NCBI RefSeq assembly: GCF_008042275.1
Contig: NZ_RDBK01000043.1
Span: forward strand, 2,649,906 to 2,696,323
Source of the DNA: Streptomyces sp. OR43
Lineage (GTDB): Bacteria > Actinomycetota > Actinomycetes > Streptomycetales > Streptomycetaceae
DNA: 46,418 bases
Direction of reading: 5' to 3'
Shown here: piece after piece, positions 1-7,484 of the stretch
Position numbering within the stretch: the first letter of the stretch is position 1
How the letters are laid out: each line of letters begins with the position of its first letter
Made by a program: the position numbers and the translations under genes
Notes under the pieces: model-generated
Databases searched by the model: none
What the model was told of the DNA's origin: nothing
The model's input: the letters and a program-made list of their open reading frames with translations, nothing else

Positions 1-13
1 CGGTCCCCGCGCC

Positions 14-826
14 TCAAACGCCGGCGGGGCTGAGAGCGGCCCCACGAGCCGGGATCGAGACGGGCAACACTGAGAGCGGCCCCCAGAGCCCGGATCGAGA
101 CGGGCAACGCCGAGGGCGGCACCCGAGCCCGGATGACACCAGGCAACGCCAAGAGCGGCCCCCAAGCCCGGACCAAGACGGGCAACCCCGAGAGCGGCAC
201 CCTGGGCCCGGATCGGGACGGGGCAAGGCTGGATGGGCGGGCCGGCCCCGCAACGTCAGCGTCAGCAACCGCTCCGCCAGTGCCGGATCGTCCGGTGACT
301 GCTCCGCGGCCAGCGCGATCGCGTTCGTCAGCTGCATCAGGTCGTCGATGGACACCTCGGCCCGTACCGCCCCGCTCGACTGCGCCCGGGCCAGCAGCAC
401 CGAACCCGCCTCGCGCAACGGCACGTTGCACGGCGACAGGGCCGAGGTCTCGTCCCGGCACGTCGACATGAGTGCCTGGGCCAGCCCCCGGTACTCACCC
501 GCATGAGTGATGAGCGCGCCCAGCCACTCCACCAGGCCGGTGCACGGCTGCTCCGCCCCGGCCAGTTCGCGGGAGCGGGCGATCAGGGCGGCCACGGCCT
601 CCTGGAAGACCGCGCTCATCAGCGCGTGACGGGTCGGGAAGTGCCGGTACAGGGTGCCGATGCCGACGCCCGCCCGACGCGCGACGTCCTCCAGGGAGGC
701 GTCCGTGCCGTGCTCGGCGAAGGAGTCGCGGGCCTCGGTGAGCAGCCGGTCGTAGTTGCGGCGCGCGTCGGCGCGCATGGGCCGGTCCGGCGTGCGGACC
801 GCTGTCCCTGCCGTACTGATCGCCAT
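14..826 (-). CDS. TetR-family transcriptional regulator with repeat-encoded C-terminal tail
   Basis: Residues about 25-70 form a TetR N-terminal domain, with the helix-turn-helix around residues 44-63 (LEDVARRAGVGIGTLYRHF), followed by a helical ligand/dimer domain to about residue 195. An AGGGAGGA ribosome site lies 7 bases before the ATG. The remaining roughly 75 residues are low-complexity (rich in R, P, G, S, C); residues about 200-265 are encoded by five imperfect 40-bp tandem repeats, so they are probably a read-through tail rather than a folded domain. A normal TetR protein would end near residue 195. The gene lies downstream of, and on the same strand as, accA2, with a terminator between them. 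A link to fatty acid or acyl-CoA control is only an inference from context. The ligand is unknown. Confidence 0.85.
   Translation of the reverse strand: MAISTAGTAVRTPDRPMRADARRNYDRLLTEARDSFAEHGTDASLEDVARRAGVGIGTLYRHFPTRHALMSAVFQEAVAALIARSRELAGAEQPCTGLVEWLGALITHAGEYRGLAQALMSTCRDETSALSPCNVPLREAGSVLLARAQSSGAVRAEVSIDDLMQLTNAIALAAEQSPDDPALAERLLTLTLRGRPAHPALPRPDPGPGCRSRGCPSWSGLGGRSWRCLVSSGLGCRPRRCPSRSGLWGPLSVLPVSIPARGAALSPAGV
31..229. repeat. Five imperfect ~40-bp tandem repeats
   Basis: Units begin at about 31, 71, 111, 150 and 189 and are 39 or 40 bp long. Each carries the elements GAGAGCGGC, CCCGGAT and GACGGGCAA. The array forms the 3' end of the TetR reading frame. The mix of 39- and 40-bp units means the frame changes between units without creating a stop. 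Just before it, at 13-28, lies a CTCAAACGCCGG motif that recurs near 33866. Confidence 0.85.
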
Positions 827-925
827 TGCGCAGTCCTCCCTGTGTCCGCCCCGGGGTCCAGGATGCCACCGGCTAACCGGAGGTGCCCTCCGTAACGCTG
901 AACGGGCGGCTCGTTCCCCGCAATG

Positions 926-969
926 ACCGGCGCCCCGGTCACGTCCTACGACATGAGCGGGGCGCCGGT
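926..969 (-). terminator. Probable terminator of accA2
   Basis: An 11-bp perfect inverted repeat, ACCGGCGCCCC (926-936) and GGGGCGCCGGT (959-969), encloses a 22-base loop. It begins 30 bases past the accA2 stop. There is no U-tract, as is common in this GC range. Confidence 0.6.
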
Positions 970-998
970 GGAACAGGTGGGAACGGCTGCCGTGCGGG

Positions 999-2753
999 TC
1001 AGTCCTTGATCTCGCAGATGACGGCGCCGGAGGAGACCGAGCTGCCGACCTCGGCGGCCAGGCCCTTGATGGTGCCGGCGCGGTGCGCGTTGAGCGGCTG
1101 TTCCATCTTCATGGCCTCCAGGACGACGATCAGGTCGCCCTCCTTGACCTCCTGGCCCTCTTCCACCGCGATCTTCACGATGGTGCCCTGCATCGGGGAG
1201 GCGAGGGTGTCGCCGGAGACGGCCGAGCCGGACTTCTTCGCCGCGCGGCGCTTGGGCTTGGCGCCCGCCGCGAGTCCCGTGCGGGCCAGGCTCATGCCGA
1301 GCGAGGAGGGCAGCGAGACCTCCAGGCGCTTGCCGCCGACCTCGACGACGACCGTCTCGCGGCCGGACTCCTCGTCCGCCTCCGTGTCGGCCGGCGCGGC
1401 GAACGGCTTGATCTCGTTGACGAACTCCGTCTCGATCCAGCGGGTGTGGATGCGGAACGGGTCGGACGTGAACGCGGGGTCGACGACGACCGCGCGGTGG
1501 AAGGGGATGGCGGTGGCCATGCCCTCGACGTTGAACTCGGCCAGGGCGCGGGCCGCGCGCTGGAGCGCCTGCTCACGTGTCGCGCCGGTCACGATCAGCT
1601 TGGCGAGCAGGGAGTCCCAGGCCGGGCCGATGACCGAGCCGGACTCCACGCCCGCGTCGAGGCGGACGCCGGGGCCGGTCGGCGGTGCGAACACGGTGAC
1701 GGTGCCGGGGGCGGGCAGGAAGCCGCGGCCCGGGTCCTCGCCGTTGATGCGGAACTCGAAGGAGTGACCGCGGACGGCCGGGTCGTCGTAACCGAGCTCC
1801 TCGCCGTCGGCGATGCGGAACATCTCGCGTACGAGGTCGAGGCCGGTGACCTCCTCGGTGACCGGGTGCTCGACCTGGAGGCGGGTGTTGACCTCCAGGA
1901 AGGAGATCGTGCCGTCCGTGCCGACGAGGAACTCGACCGTGCCGGCGCCGACGTAGCCGGCCTCCTTCAGGATCGCCTTGGACGCCGCGTACAGCTCCGC
2001 GTTCTGGGCCTCGGAGAGGAAGGGCGCGGGCGCCTCCTCGACCAGCTTCTGGTGGCGGCGCTGGAGCGAGCAGTCACGGGTGGAGACGACGACCACGTTG
2101 CCGTGGGTGTCGGCCAGGCACTGGGTCTCCACGTGCCGCGGCTTGTCGAGGTAGCGCTCCACGAAGCACTCCCCGCGCCCGAACGCGGCGACGGCCTCAC
2201 GGACGGCGGAGTCGTACAGCTCCGGGATCTCCTCCAGCGTGCGCGCGACCTTCAGCCCGCGTCCGCCACCGCCGAACGCGGCCTTGATCGCGATCGGCAG
2301 CCCGTGCTCCTTCGCGAAGGCCACGACCTCGGCGGAACCCTCGACCGGGTCGGGGGTGCCCGCGACGAGCGGGGCGCCGGCGCGCTGGGCGATGTGCCGG
2401 GCGGCGACCTTGTCACCGAGGTCCCGGATCGCCTGCGGCGGCGGGCCGATCCACGTGAGACCGGCGTCGAGCACGGCCTGGGCGAACTCGGCGTTCTCCG
2501 AGAGGAAGCCGTAACCCGGGTGGATCGCGTCCGCCCCGGAGTCCTTGGCCGCCTGGAGCACCTTGGCCATGTCCAGGTAGCTGGCGGCCGGGGTGTCACC
2601 GCCCAGAGCGAATGCCTCGTCGGCCGCACGCACATGCAGAGCGTCGCGGTCCGGGTCCGCGTAGACGGCCACGCTCCCGATTCCCGCGTCCCGGCAGGCA
2701 CGGGCAACACGGACAGCAATTTCGCCACGGTTGGCGATGAGCACCTTGCGCAC
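999..2753 (-). CDS. accA2: Acyl-CoA carboxylase alpha subunit (biotin carboxylase plus biotin carrier)
   Basis: This 584-residue protein carboxylates its own biotin with ATP and bicarbonate and supplies the alpha chain for acetyl/propionyl-CoA carboxylase. The N-terminal biotin carboxylase starts RKVLIANRGEIAVR. The ATP-grasp loop GGGGRG is at residues 161-166, and the FLEVNTRLQVEHPVTE catalytic segment follows. The C-terminal carrier domain has EAMKMEQP with the biotinylated lysine at K549. The start is GTG at 2753, preceded by AAGGAGGGA; the open frame runs further upstream, but without homology. It sits in a cluster with pccB, pccE and birA, which together make a complete biotin-dependent carboxylase. 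The gene is divergent from a small membrane protein across a 402-bp spacer that carries a paired 12-bp motif. Sequence recall favours accA2 of S. coelicolor; the near-identical accA1 cannot be formally excluded. Confidence 0.93.
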   Translation of the reverse strand: MRKVLIANRGEIAVRVARACRDAGIGSVAVYADPDRDALHVRAADEAFALGGDTPAASYLDMAKVLQAAKDSGADAIHPGYGFLSENAEFAQAVLDAGLTWIGPPPQAIRDLGDKVAARHIAQRAGAPLVAGTPDPVEGSAEVVAFAKEHGLPIAIKAAFGGGGRGLKVARTLEEIPELYDSAVREAVAAFGRGECFVERYLDKPRHVETQCLADTHGNVVVVSTRDCSLQRRHQKLVEEAPAPFLSEAQNAELYAASKAILKEAGYVGAGTVEFLVGTDGTISFLEVNTRLQVEHPVTEEVTGLDLVREMFRIADGEELGYDDPAVRGHSFEFRINGEDPGRGFLPAPGTVTVFAPPTGPGVRLDAGVESGSVIGPAWDSLLAKLIVTGATREQALQRAARALAEFNVEGMATAIPFHRAVVVDPAFTSDPFRIHTRWIETEFVNEIKPFAAPADTEADEESGRETVVVEVGGKRLEVSLPSSLGMSLARTGLAAGAKPKRRAAKKSGSAVSGDTLASPMQGTIVKIAVEEGQEVKEGDLIVVLEAMKMEQPLNAHRAGTIKGLAAEVGSSVSSGAVICEIKD

Positions 2754-3155
2754 GATGGCTCCCTCCTTGAAACAAGCTGAGTTTAGGGACAACCGACACG
2801 GTCCTACGACCCGTCCCCACTGGTGAGCTTGCCCACACGGAGTGTGATTCGAGGCTTGCTCGAGTCGCGAAATCCCTTGTGGCACCACGGTACGCCGGGA
2901 ACCATGACCGCACAGTAGCCACGAGGTGTGGTCCAGGTCTCTGTCGGCACGGGCACCGACTCCCGGTGTTTCTTTGTGGACTTCCTACTAACGGGCGCGT
3001 GATTCTTTGCGCGACGCACCTGGGCGCGGACAAGGGGGCGCGAAGTGGGGGCGTACGAGTGCGGGTAGGGGGCCGCCGAACCCCTTGTCCGAAGGATTAC
3101 CCGTTAGTAGGGTCCGCGCTGTCGGACGTACTGCAGGTAACAGGGGGTGAGCGCC
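2754..3155. other. Divergent promoter region between accA2 and a membrane protein
   Basis: No gene is seen in these 402 bases. A good vegetative-type promoter for the rightward gene is TTGTCC (3085-3090), 17 bp, TAGGGT (3108-3113). The 12-mer CCCGTTAGTAGG overlaps its -10 element, and the same 12-mer occurs on the minus strand at 2986-2997, facing accA2. Confidence 0.6.
2986..3111. promoter_or_regulatory. Paired 12-bp inverted motif in the accA2 divergent promoter
   Basis: CCTACTAACGGG at 2986-2997 and its exact reverse complement CCCGTTAGTAGG at 3100-3111 are 102 bp apart. Each copy lies in the same orientation relative to the gene it faces, and a TAGGGT or TAGGAA hexamer overlaps the end of each. 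A shared regulator binding both promoters is the simplest reading; which regulator is unknown. Confidence 0.45.
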
Positions 3156-3605
3156 GTGGTGCGCAGGCCGGTGGCTTTCATAGCCGCGCTCGTGCTGTTC
3201 GCGGAAGCCGTGGGCATCGTGATCATCAACGTCGTCCTGGGAACGGTCGTGAAGAACCAGGACATGTCCCTGGCCGGCACCGATCCCGGTGTCATGTCCA
3301 AGGGGACCTGGGCGCTGGGCGGCGTCTCGGGACTGTTCCTGGTGCTCTGCGGCGTGCTGCTCCTGGTGGCCGGCATCCGCGACCGGGCCCCGGGCCGTGC
3401 CGCCCGGATCGTGCTCATCGGCTGCGCGGTCGTGCACGGCGTGCTGGGCGCGCTGACGGTCGGCCTGGTGGGCTGGGCGGCGTTCGCCCTCATGATGGTG
3501 GTGCTCGGACTGATCGTGCTGACCCTGGTGGCGTACGGCCCCGCCGACGGTGAACCGGCCGCCGGTGCCGAGCCCGAGCAGCCGGCGGCGCCGGCGCCGG
3601 CCTGA
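3156..3605 (+). CDS. Small membrane protein with four predicted membrane helices
   Basis: About 149 residues with four hydrophobic segments: an N-terminal FIAALVLFAEAVGIVIINVVL, a second GVSGLFLVLCGVLLLVAGI, a third IVLIGCAVVHGVLGALTVGLV and a fourth AFALMMVVLGLIVLTLV. A short acidic, proline/alanine-rich tail follows (AEPEQPAAPAPA). I chose GTG at 3156 because AGGGGGTGA ends 5 bases upstream; GTG at 3147 and 3159 are alternatives. It is transcribed divergently from accA2 and convergently with maf. No function is recognised; conservation next to the carboxylase genes is remembered from S. coelicolor, not tested. Confidence 0.75.
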   Translation: MVRRPVAFIAALVLFAEAVGIVIINVVLGTVVKNQDMSLAGTDPGVMSKGTWALGGVSGLFLVLCGVLLLVAGIRDRAPGRAARIVLIGCAVVHGVLGALTVGLVGWAAFALMMVVLGLIVLTLVAYGPADGEPAAGAEPEQPAAPAPA

Positions 3606-3615
3606 TCCGGGCCGC

Positions 3616-4224
3616 TCAGACCCAGAGGTCGGTGACCTGGATCCCCAGCTCGCCCAGCAGCCGGCGCAGCAACGGCAGCGAGAGACCGATGACATTGCCC
3701 GGGTCGCCGTCGATGGAGTCGACGAACGGCGCCGAGCGCCCGTCGAGGGTGAAGGCGCCCGCGACGTGCAGCGGTTCGCCGGAGGCCACGTAGGCGGCGA
3801 TCTCGGCGTCCGAGGGCTCGCCGAAACGGACCGTCGTGGACGCGGTCGCGGAGGCGGTGCGTCCGCTCGCGGTGTCGGTCAGGCAGTGGCCGGTCCGCAG
3901 GACCCCGGAGCGCCCTCGCATGGACTTCCAGCGGGCCGTGGCCTCCTCGGCGTCGGCCGGCTTGCCGAGCGCCAGGCCGTCCAGTTCGAGCACCGAGTCG
4001 CATCCGATGACCAGGGCCCCGGCGGCCTGCGGCAGCCCGGCCACCACCCCGGCCTTGGCCTCGGCCAGGACGAGCGCGAGCTCCGCCGGGGTCGGGGCGC
4101 TCAGCGCGTCCTCGTCGACCCCGCTGACGATCACCTCGGGGGCGAACCCGGCCTGCCGCAGCAGGGCGAGACGGGCGGGCGAGGCGGAGGCGAGTACGAG
4201 GCGGCGGGGCGCGGGGTCAGTCAT
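3616..4224 (-). CDS. maf: Maf-like nucleoside triphosphate pyrophosphatase
   Basis: A 202-residue Maf/HAM1-fold house-cleaning enzyme that hydrolyses non-canonical or excess (d)NTPs to NMP and pyrophosphate. The family signature LVLASASPARLALLRQAG is at the N terminus. GCDSVLELDG, KPADAEEA, and the late VAGAFTLDGRSAPFVDSIDGDPGNVIGLSL segment are the conserved active-site blocks. The ATG at 4224 is preferred over 4233 because TACGAT lies exactly 7 bases upstream (4232-4237), the spacing expected of a leaderless transcript; no ribosome site is present. In this genus the gene sits beside the propionyl-CoA carboxylase genes, with no obvious functional link. Confidence 0.9.
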   Translation of the reverse strand: MTDPAPRRLVLASASPARLALLRQAGFAPEVIVSGVDEDALSAPTPAELALVLAEAKAGVVAGLPQAAGALVIGCDSVLELDGLALGKPADAEEATARWKSMRGRSGVLRTGHCLTDTASGRTASATASTTVRFGEPSDAEIAAYVASGEPLHVAGAFTLDGRSAPFVDSIDGDPGNVIGLSLPLLRRLLGELGIQVTDLWV

Positions 4225-4266
4225 GCGGGCCATCGTACAAATGAGCCGTACCCGCCGGAGACGGTG

Positions 4267-4395
4267 TCAGCGGGCGCCCAGGACGAACATCGCGATCACC
4301 ATGGCCAGCGCGAGCACGAGGCCCGCGCGCCGGAGCATGTCCTGGGCGTCGCGCAGTTCCTTCGGCGGTTTGTTCTCGGGATCGGACCACAGCAT
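4267..4395 (-). CDS. 42-residue single-pass membrane protein, MmpB-like
   Basis: This tiny protein begins MLWSDPENKPPKELRDAQDM and ends with one membrane helix (GLVLALAMVIAMFVLG) followed by AR. A weak AGGATCGG site lies 8 bases before the ATG. The open frame extends 21 codons further upstream, but that part looks unlike a gene. The sequence resembles my memory of the small morphogenic membrane protein MmpB of Streptomyces; I am not certain of that identity and therefore give no symbol. It lies between pccE and maf on the same strand. Confidence 0.65.
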   Translation of the reverse strand: MLWSDPENKPPKELRDAQDMLRRAGLVLALAMVIAMFVLGAR

Positions 4396-4477
4396 GATCC
4401 GATCCTGCGGTGCGAACGGTGGCGGCGCCTGAGTACGCGTACTCAACCACCGCCCCACGCGTCGCGGAGGTGTCGCC

Positions 4478-4684
4478 CTACCCGGGCCAGTACGTACGCG
4501 CCCAGGCGCGCGGTCCCGGCAGCTGGCGGCCGCGCCGGGCCAGCCGGCCCGGGTCGGACCAGTGCGCGGGCAGTTCCGGCGCGCCGGACGACACGGCGGA
4601 CGCCGCCGCCGCGCGCGCCTGCACCACCGCCAGAGCGGCGGCCAGCTCCTCCGGGGTCGGGTTGCCCCGTACGACCTTGATCAT
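4478..4684 (-). CDS. pccE: Acyl-CoA carboxylase epsilon subunit
   Basis: A 68-residue protein starting MIKVVRGNPTPEELAAALAV, the hallmark of the actinobacterial AccE/PccE family, with a C-terminal WARTYWPG. It starts 14 bases after the pccB stop, with AAGGGTCC as ribosome site, so the two are co-transcribed. In Streptomyces the epsilon subunit is not catalytic but boosts carboxylase activity by bridging alpha and beta chains. The middle is alanine-rich and probably flexible. Confidence 0.9.
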   Translation of the reverse strand: MIKVVRGNPTPEELAAALAVVQARAAAASAVSSGAPELPAHWSDPGRLARRGRQLPGPRAWARTYWPG

Positions 4685-4698
4685 GGCCAGGACCCTTT

Positions 4699-6282
4699 CT
4701 AGAGGGGGATGTTGCCGTGCTTCTTCGGGGGCAGCGACTCCCGCTTGGTGCGCAGCTGCCGCAGACCCTTGACCACCTGGGCGCGGGTCTCGTGCGGCAT
4801 GATCACCGCGTCCACGTAGCCGCGCTCGGCCGCCACGTACGGGTTGAGGAGCGCGTCCTCGTAGTCCGCCATCAGCTCGGCACGGGTCGCGTCCTGGTCC
4901 TCCGCGGCGGCGATCGTGCGGCGGTGCAGGATGTTGACGGCGCCCTGCGCGCCCATGACCGCGATCTGCGCGGTCGGCCAGGCGACGTTGATGTCGGCGC
5001 CCAGGTGCTTGGAGCCCATGACGTCGTAGGCGCCGCCGAACGCCTTGCGGGTGATCACCGTGATCAGCGGGACGGTCGCCTCGGCGTACGCGTAGATCAG
5101 CTTGGCGCCCCGGCGGATGATGCCGCCGTACTCCTGGTCGACACCCGGCAGGAAGCCCGGGACGTCGACGAAGGTCAGCACGGGCACGTTGAACGCGTCG
5201 CACGTGCGGACGAACCGGGCCGCCTTCTCGCTCGCGTTGATGTCCAGGCAGCCGGCGAACTGCATCGGCTGGTTGGCGACGATGCCGACCGGGTAGCCCT
5301 CGACGCGGCCGAAGCCGGTGAGGATGTTCGGCGCGAACAGGGCCTGGGTCTCCAGGAATTCGCCGTCGTCCAGCACGTGCTCGATCGCGGTGTGCATGTC
5401 GTACGGCTGGTTCGCCGAGTCCGGGATGAGCGTGTCGAGCTCGCGGTCCTCGTCGCTGACCGCCAGGTCCGCCTCCTCCGGGAAGGCCGGGGCCTCGGAG
5501 AGATTGTTCGACGGGAGGTAGGAGAGCAGCGACTTGACGTACTCGATGGCGTCCTTCTCGTCGCCCGCCATGTGGTGCGCCACACCCGAGGTGGTGTTGT
5601 GCGTACGGGCGCCGCCGAGCTCCTCGAAGCCGACGTCCTCGCCGGTGACCGTCTTGATGACGTCGGGCCCGGTGATGAACATGTGCGAGGTCTGGTCGAC
5701 CATGACCGTGAAGTCGGTGATCGCGGGGGAGTAGACCGCGCCGCCCGCGCACGGTCCGACGATCAGCGAGATCTGCGGGATCACACCCGAGGCGTGCACG
5801 TTGCGGCGGAAGATCTCCGCGAAGAGGCCCAGCGCCGCGACACCCTCCTGGATGCGGGCGCCGCCGCCGTCGTTGATGCCGATGACCGGACAGCCGGTCT
5901 TCAGCGCGAAGTCCATCACCTTGACGATCTTCTCACCGTAGACCTCGCCGAGCGAGCCGCCGAAGATGGTGAAGTCCTGCGAGTACACGCAGACGGGGCG
6001 GCCGTCGACCGTGCCGTACCCGGTGACGACACCGTCCCCGTACGGCCGGTTCTTCTCGATGCCGAAGTTCGTCGAGCGGTGCCGGGCGAATTCGTCCAGT
6101 TCCACGAAGGAACCCTCGTCGAGCAGGAGGTCGACGCGCTCACGCGCGGTCAGCTTGCCCTTCGCGTGCTGCTTCTCCACCGCGCGCGCGGAACCCGCGT
6201 GGGTCGCCTCGTCGATACGGCGCTGCAGGTCCGCGAGCTTGCCCGCGGTGGTGTGGATGTCGATCTCTTCCGGCTCGGACAT
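4699..6282 (-). CDS. pccB: Propionyl-CoA carboxylase beta subunit (carboxyltransferase)
   Basis: A 527-residue carboxyltransferase that moves CO2 from carboxybiotin to propionyl-CoA, giving methylmalonyl-CoA for polyketides and the methylcitrate/methylmalonyl routes. Two crotonase-like halves are visible. GGGARIQEG (residues 139-147) and GPCAGGAVY (176-184) form the acyl-CoA site, and GGAYDVMGSK (416-425) forms the biotin-side site. D420 corresponds to the Asp (D422 in S. coelicolor PccB) known to set propionyl preference; AccB has Ile there. The start ATG at 6282 follows AGGGAGCC at an 11-base distance, and upstream codons of the open frame are not homologous. It is the first gene of a pccB-pccE operon and divergent from birA. 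Confidence 0.95.
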   Translation of the reverse strand: MSEPEEIDIHTTAGKLADLQRRIDEATHAGSARAVEKQHAKGKLTARERVDLLLDEGSFVELDEFARHRSTNFGIEKNRPYGDGVVTGYGTVDGRPVCVYSQDFTIFGGSLGEVYGEKIVKVMDFALKTGCPVIGINDGGGARIQEGVAALGLFAEIFRRNVHASGVIPQISLIVGPCAGGAVYSPAITDFTVMVDQTSHMFITGPDVIKTVTGEDVGFEELGGARTHNTTSGVAHHMAGDEKDAIEYVKSLLSYLPSNNLSEAPAFPEEADLAVSDEDRELDTLIPDSANQPYDMHTAIEHVLDDGEFLETQALFAPNILTGFGRVEGYPVGIVANQPMQFAGCLDINASEKAARFVRTCDAFNVPVLTFVDVPGFLPGVDQEYGGIIRRGAKLIYAYAEATVPLITVITRKAFGGAYDVMGSKHLGADINVAWPTAQIAVMGAQGAVNILHRRTIAAAEDQDATRAELMADYEDALLNPYVAAERGYVDAVIMPHETRAQVVKGLRQLRTKRESLPPKKHGNIPL

Positions 6283-6439
6283 CGGGTGGCGGCTCCCTGC
6301 CTGGTCACGGGGACGACGGTGCTGCTGATCAGCGGATGAACGGCTGACGGCCCGCAGCGCTGTACGGCTACTGATCCGTAGCGTATCGGCGCGGATACCG
6401 TTCGGCAGTGCGTCGTTTGACACACCTAGGGTGGCTTGC

Positions 6440-7342
6440 ATGACACCCTCGGATGCGCCACAGAGCCGTTGGTCGGACCTGGACCGGCCGCCCCTGAACG
6501 TTCCCGCGCTGCGCCGCGGACTGCTGCGGCCGGACGGGCTGTGGACCTCGCTCGACGTCGTCGACAGCACCGGTTCGACCAACTCCGACCTCGCGGGGCG
6601 CGCGGGCTCCCTCACCGAGGGTGCCGTCCTGGTCGCCGAGGAGCAGACCGCCGGGCGCGGCCGGCTGGACCGCACCTGGACCGCCCCGGCCCGCTCCGGC
6701 CTGTTCTTCTCGGTCTATCTGACGCCGGGCCCCGTCCCCGTCCAGCGATGGGGCTGGCTGCCGCTCCTGGCGGGGGTCGCCGTGGCGACCGGCCTGGCGC
6801 GGTCGGCCGGCGTCGACACGGCACTGAAATGGCCCAACGACCTGCTGGTCACCATCCCCGAGGACTCCGACGAGCTCCGTCCGGGGGAGACCTCATCCGG
6901 CCAGGAGCGCAAGACGGGCGGCATCCTCGCCGAGCGGGCCGGTGACGGCGTCGTCATCGGTATCGGCCTCAACGTCTCCCTGCGCGCCGACGAACTGCCC
7001 GCCCCCACCGCCGCCTCGCTCGCCCTCGCCGGAGCGGTCTCCACCGACCGGGAAACGCTGCTGCGGGGCGTACTGCGCTCACTGGAGCAGTGGTACGGGC
7101 AGTGGCGCGCGGCCGACGGCGACGCGGCGGCCAGCGGCCTCCAGGAGGCCTACGCGGCGGGCTGCGCCACGCTCGGCCGGACGGTACGGGCCCAGCTGCC
7201 CGGCGACCGCACGCTCACCGGCGAGGCGGTGGCGATCGACGGGGACGGCCGGCTGGTCCTGTCCTCGGGCGAGGGTCTGCGCGAGCCGGTCTCCGCGGGC
7301 GACATCGTGCACCTGCGCGGCGCGGAGGGTGGACTGACCTGA
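6440..7342 (+). CDS. birA: Biotin-[acetyl-CoA-carboxylase] ligase
   Basis: About 300 residues. It activates biotin to biotinyl-AMP and attaches it to the AccA2 lysine. The biotin loop AGRGRLDRTW is at residues 71-80, the active-site KWPNDLL at 130-136, and KTGGIL follows after a short insert. There is no N-terminal DNA-binding domain, so it is a mono-functional ligase rather than a repressor. A small C-terminal SH3-like domain ends in GDIVHLRG. ATG at 6440 is chosen: TAGGGT (6427-6432) lies 7 bases upstream, suggesting a leaderless mRNA, although the same stretch AGGGTGG could act as a ribosome site. GTG at 6431 is less likely. It is divergent from pccB. Confidence 0.92.
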   Translation: MTPSDAPQSRWSDLDRPPLNVPALRRGLLRPDGLWTSLDVVDSTGSTNSDLAGRAGSLTEGAVLVAEEQTAGRGRLDRTWTAPARSGLFFSVYLTPGPVPVQRWGWLPLLAGVAVATGLARSAGVDTALKWPNDLLVTIPEDSDELRPGETSSGQERKTGGILAERAGDGVVIGIGLNVSLRADELPAPTAASLALAGAVSTDRETLLRGVLRSLEQWYGQWRAADGDAAASGLQEAYAAGCATLGRTVRAQLPGDRTLTGEAVAIDGDGRLVLSSGEGLREPVSAGDIVHLRGAEGGLT

Positions 7343-7484
7343 GAGGCGGTCCGAGCGGCACGCACGCCCCGACCCGTCGGGTAACGCCTCGGCGACGTGA
7401 GGTAGGGCACACCTGCCGTATCGTTGAGGCGATCCACCGACAGATCGGCAGGGCAGTGCGCAGGGAACGGGCAGGAGGCGGCTG

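Noticed and set aside
4717..6339. A 540-codon plus-strand frame opposite pccB
   Set aside because: Shadow frame with no recognisable motif; pccB on the other strand is unambiguous.
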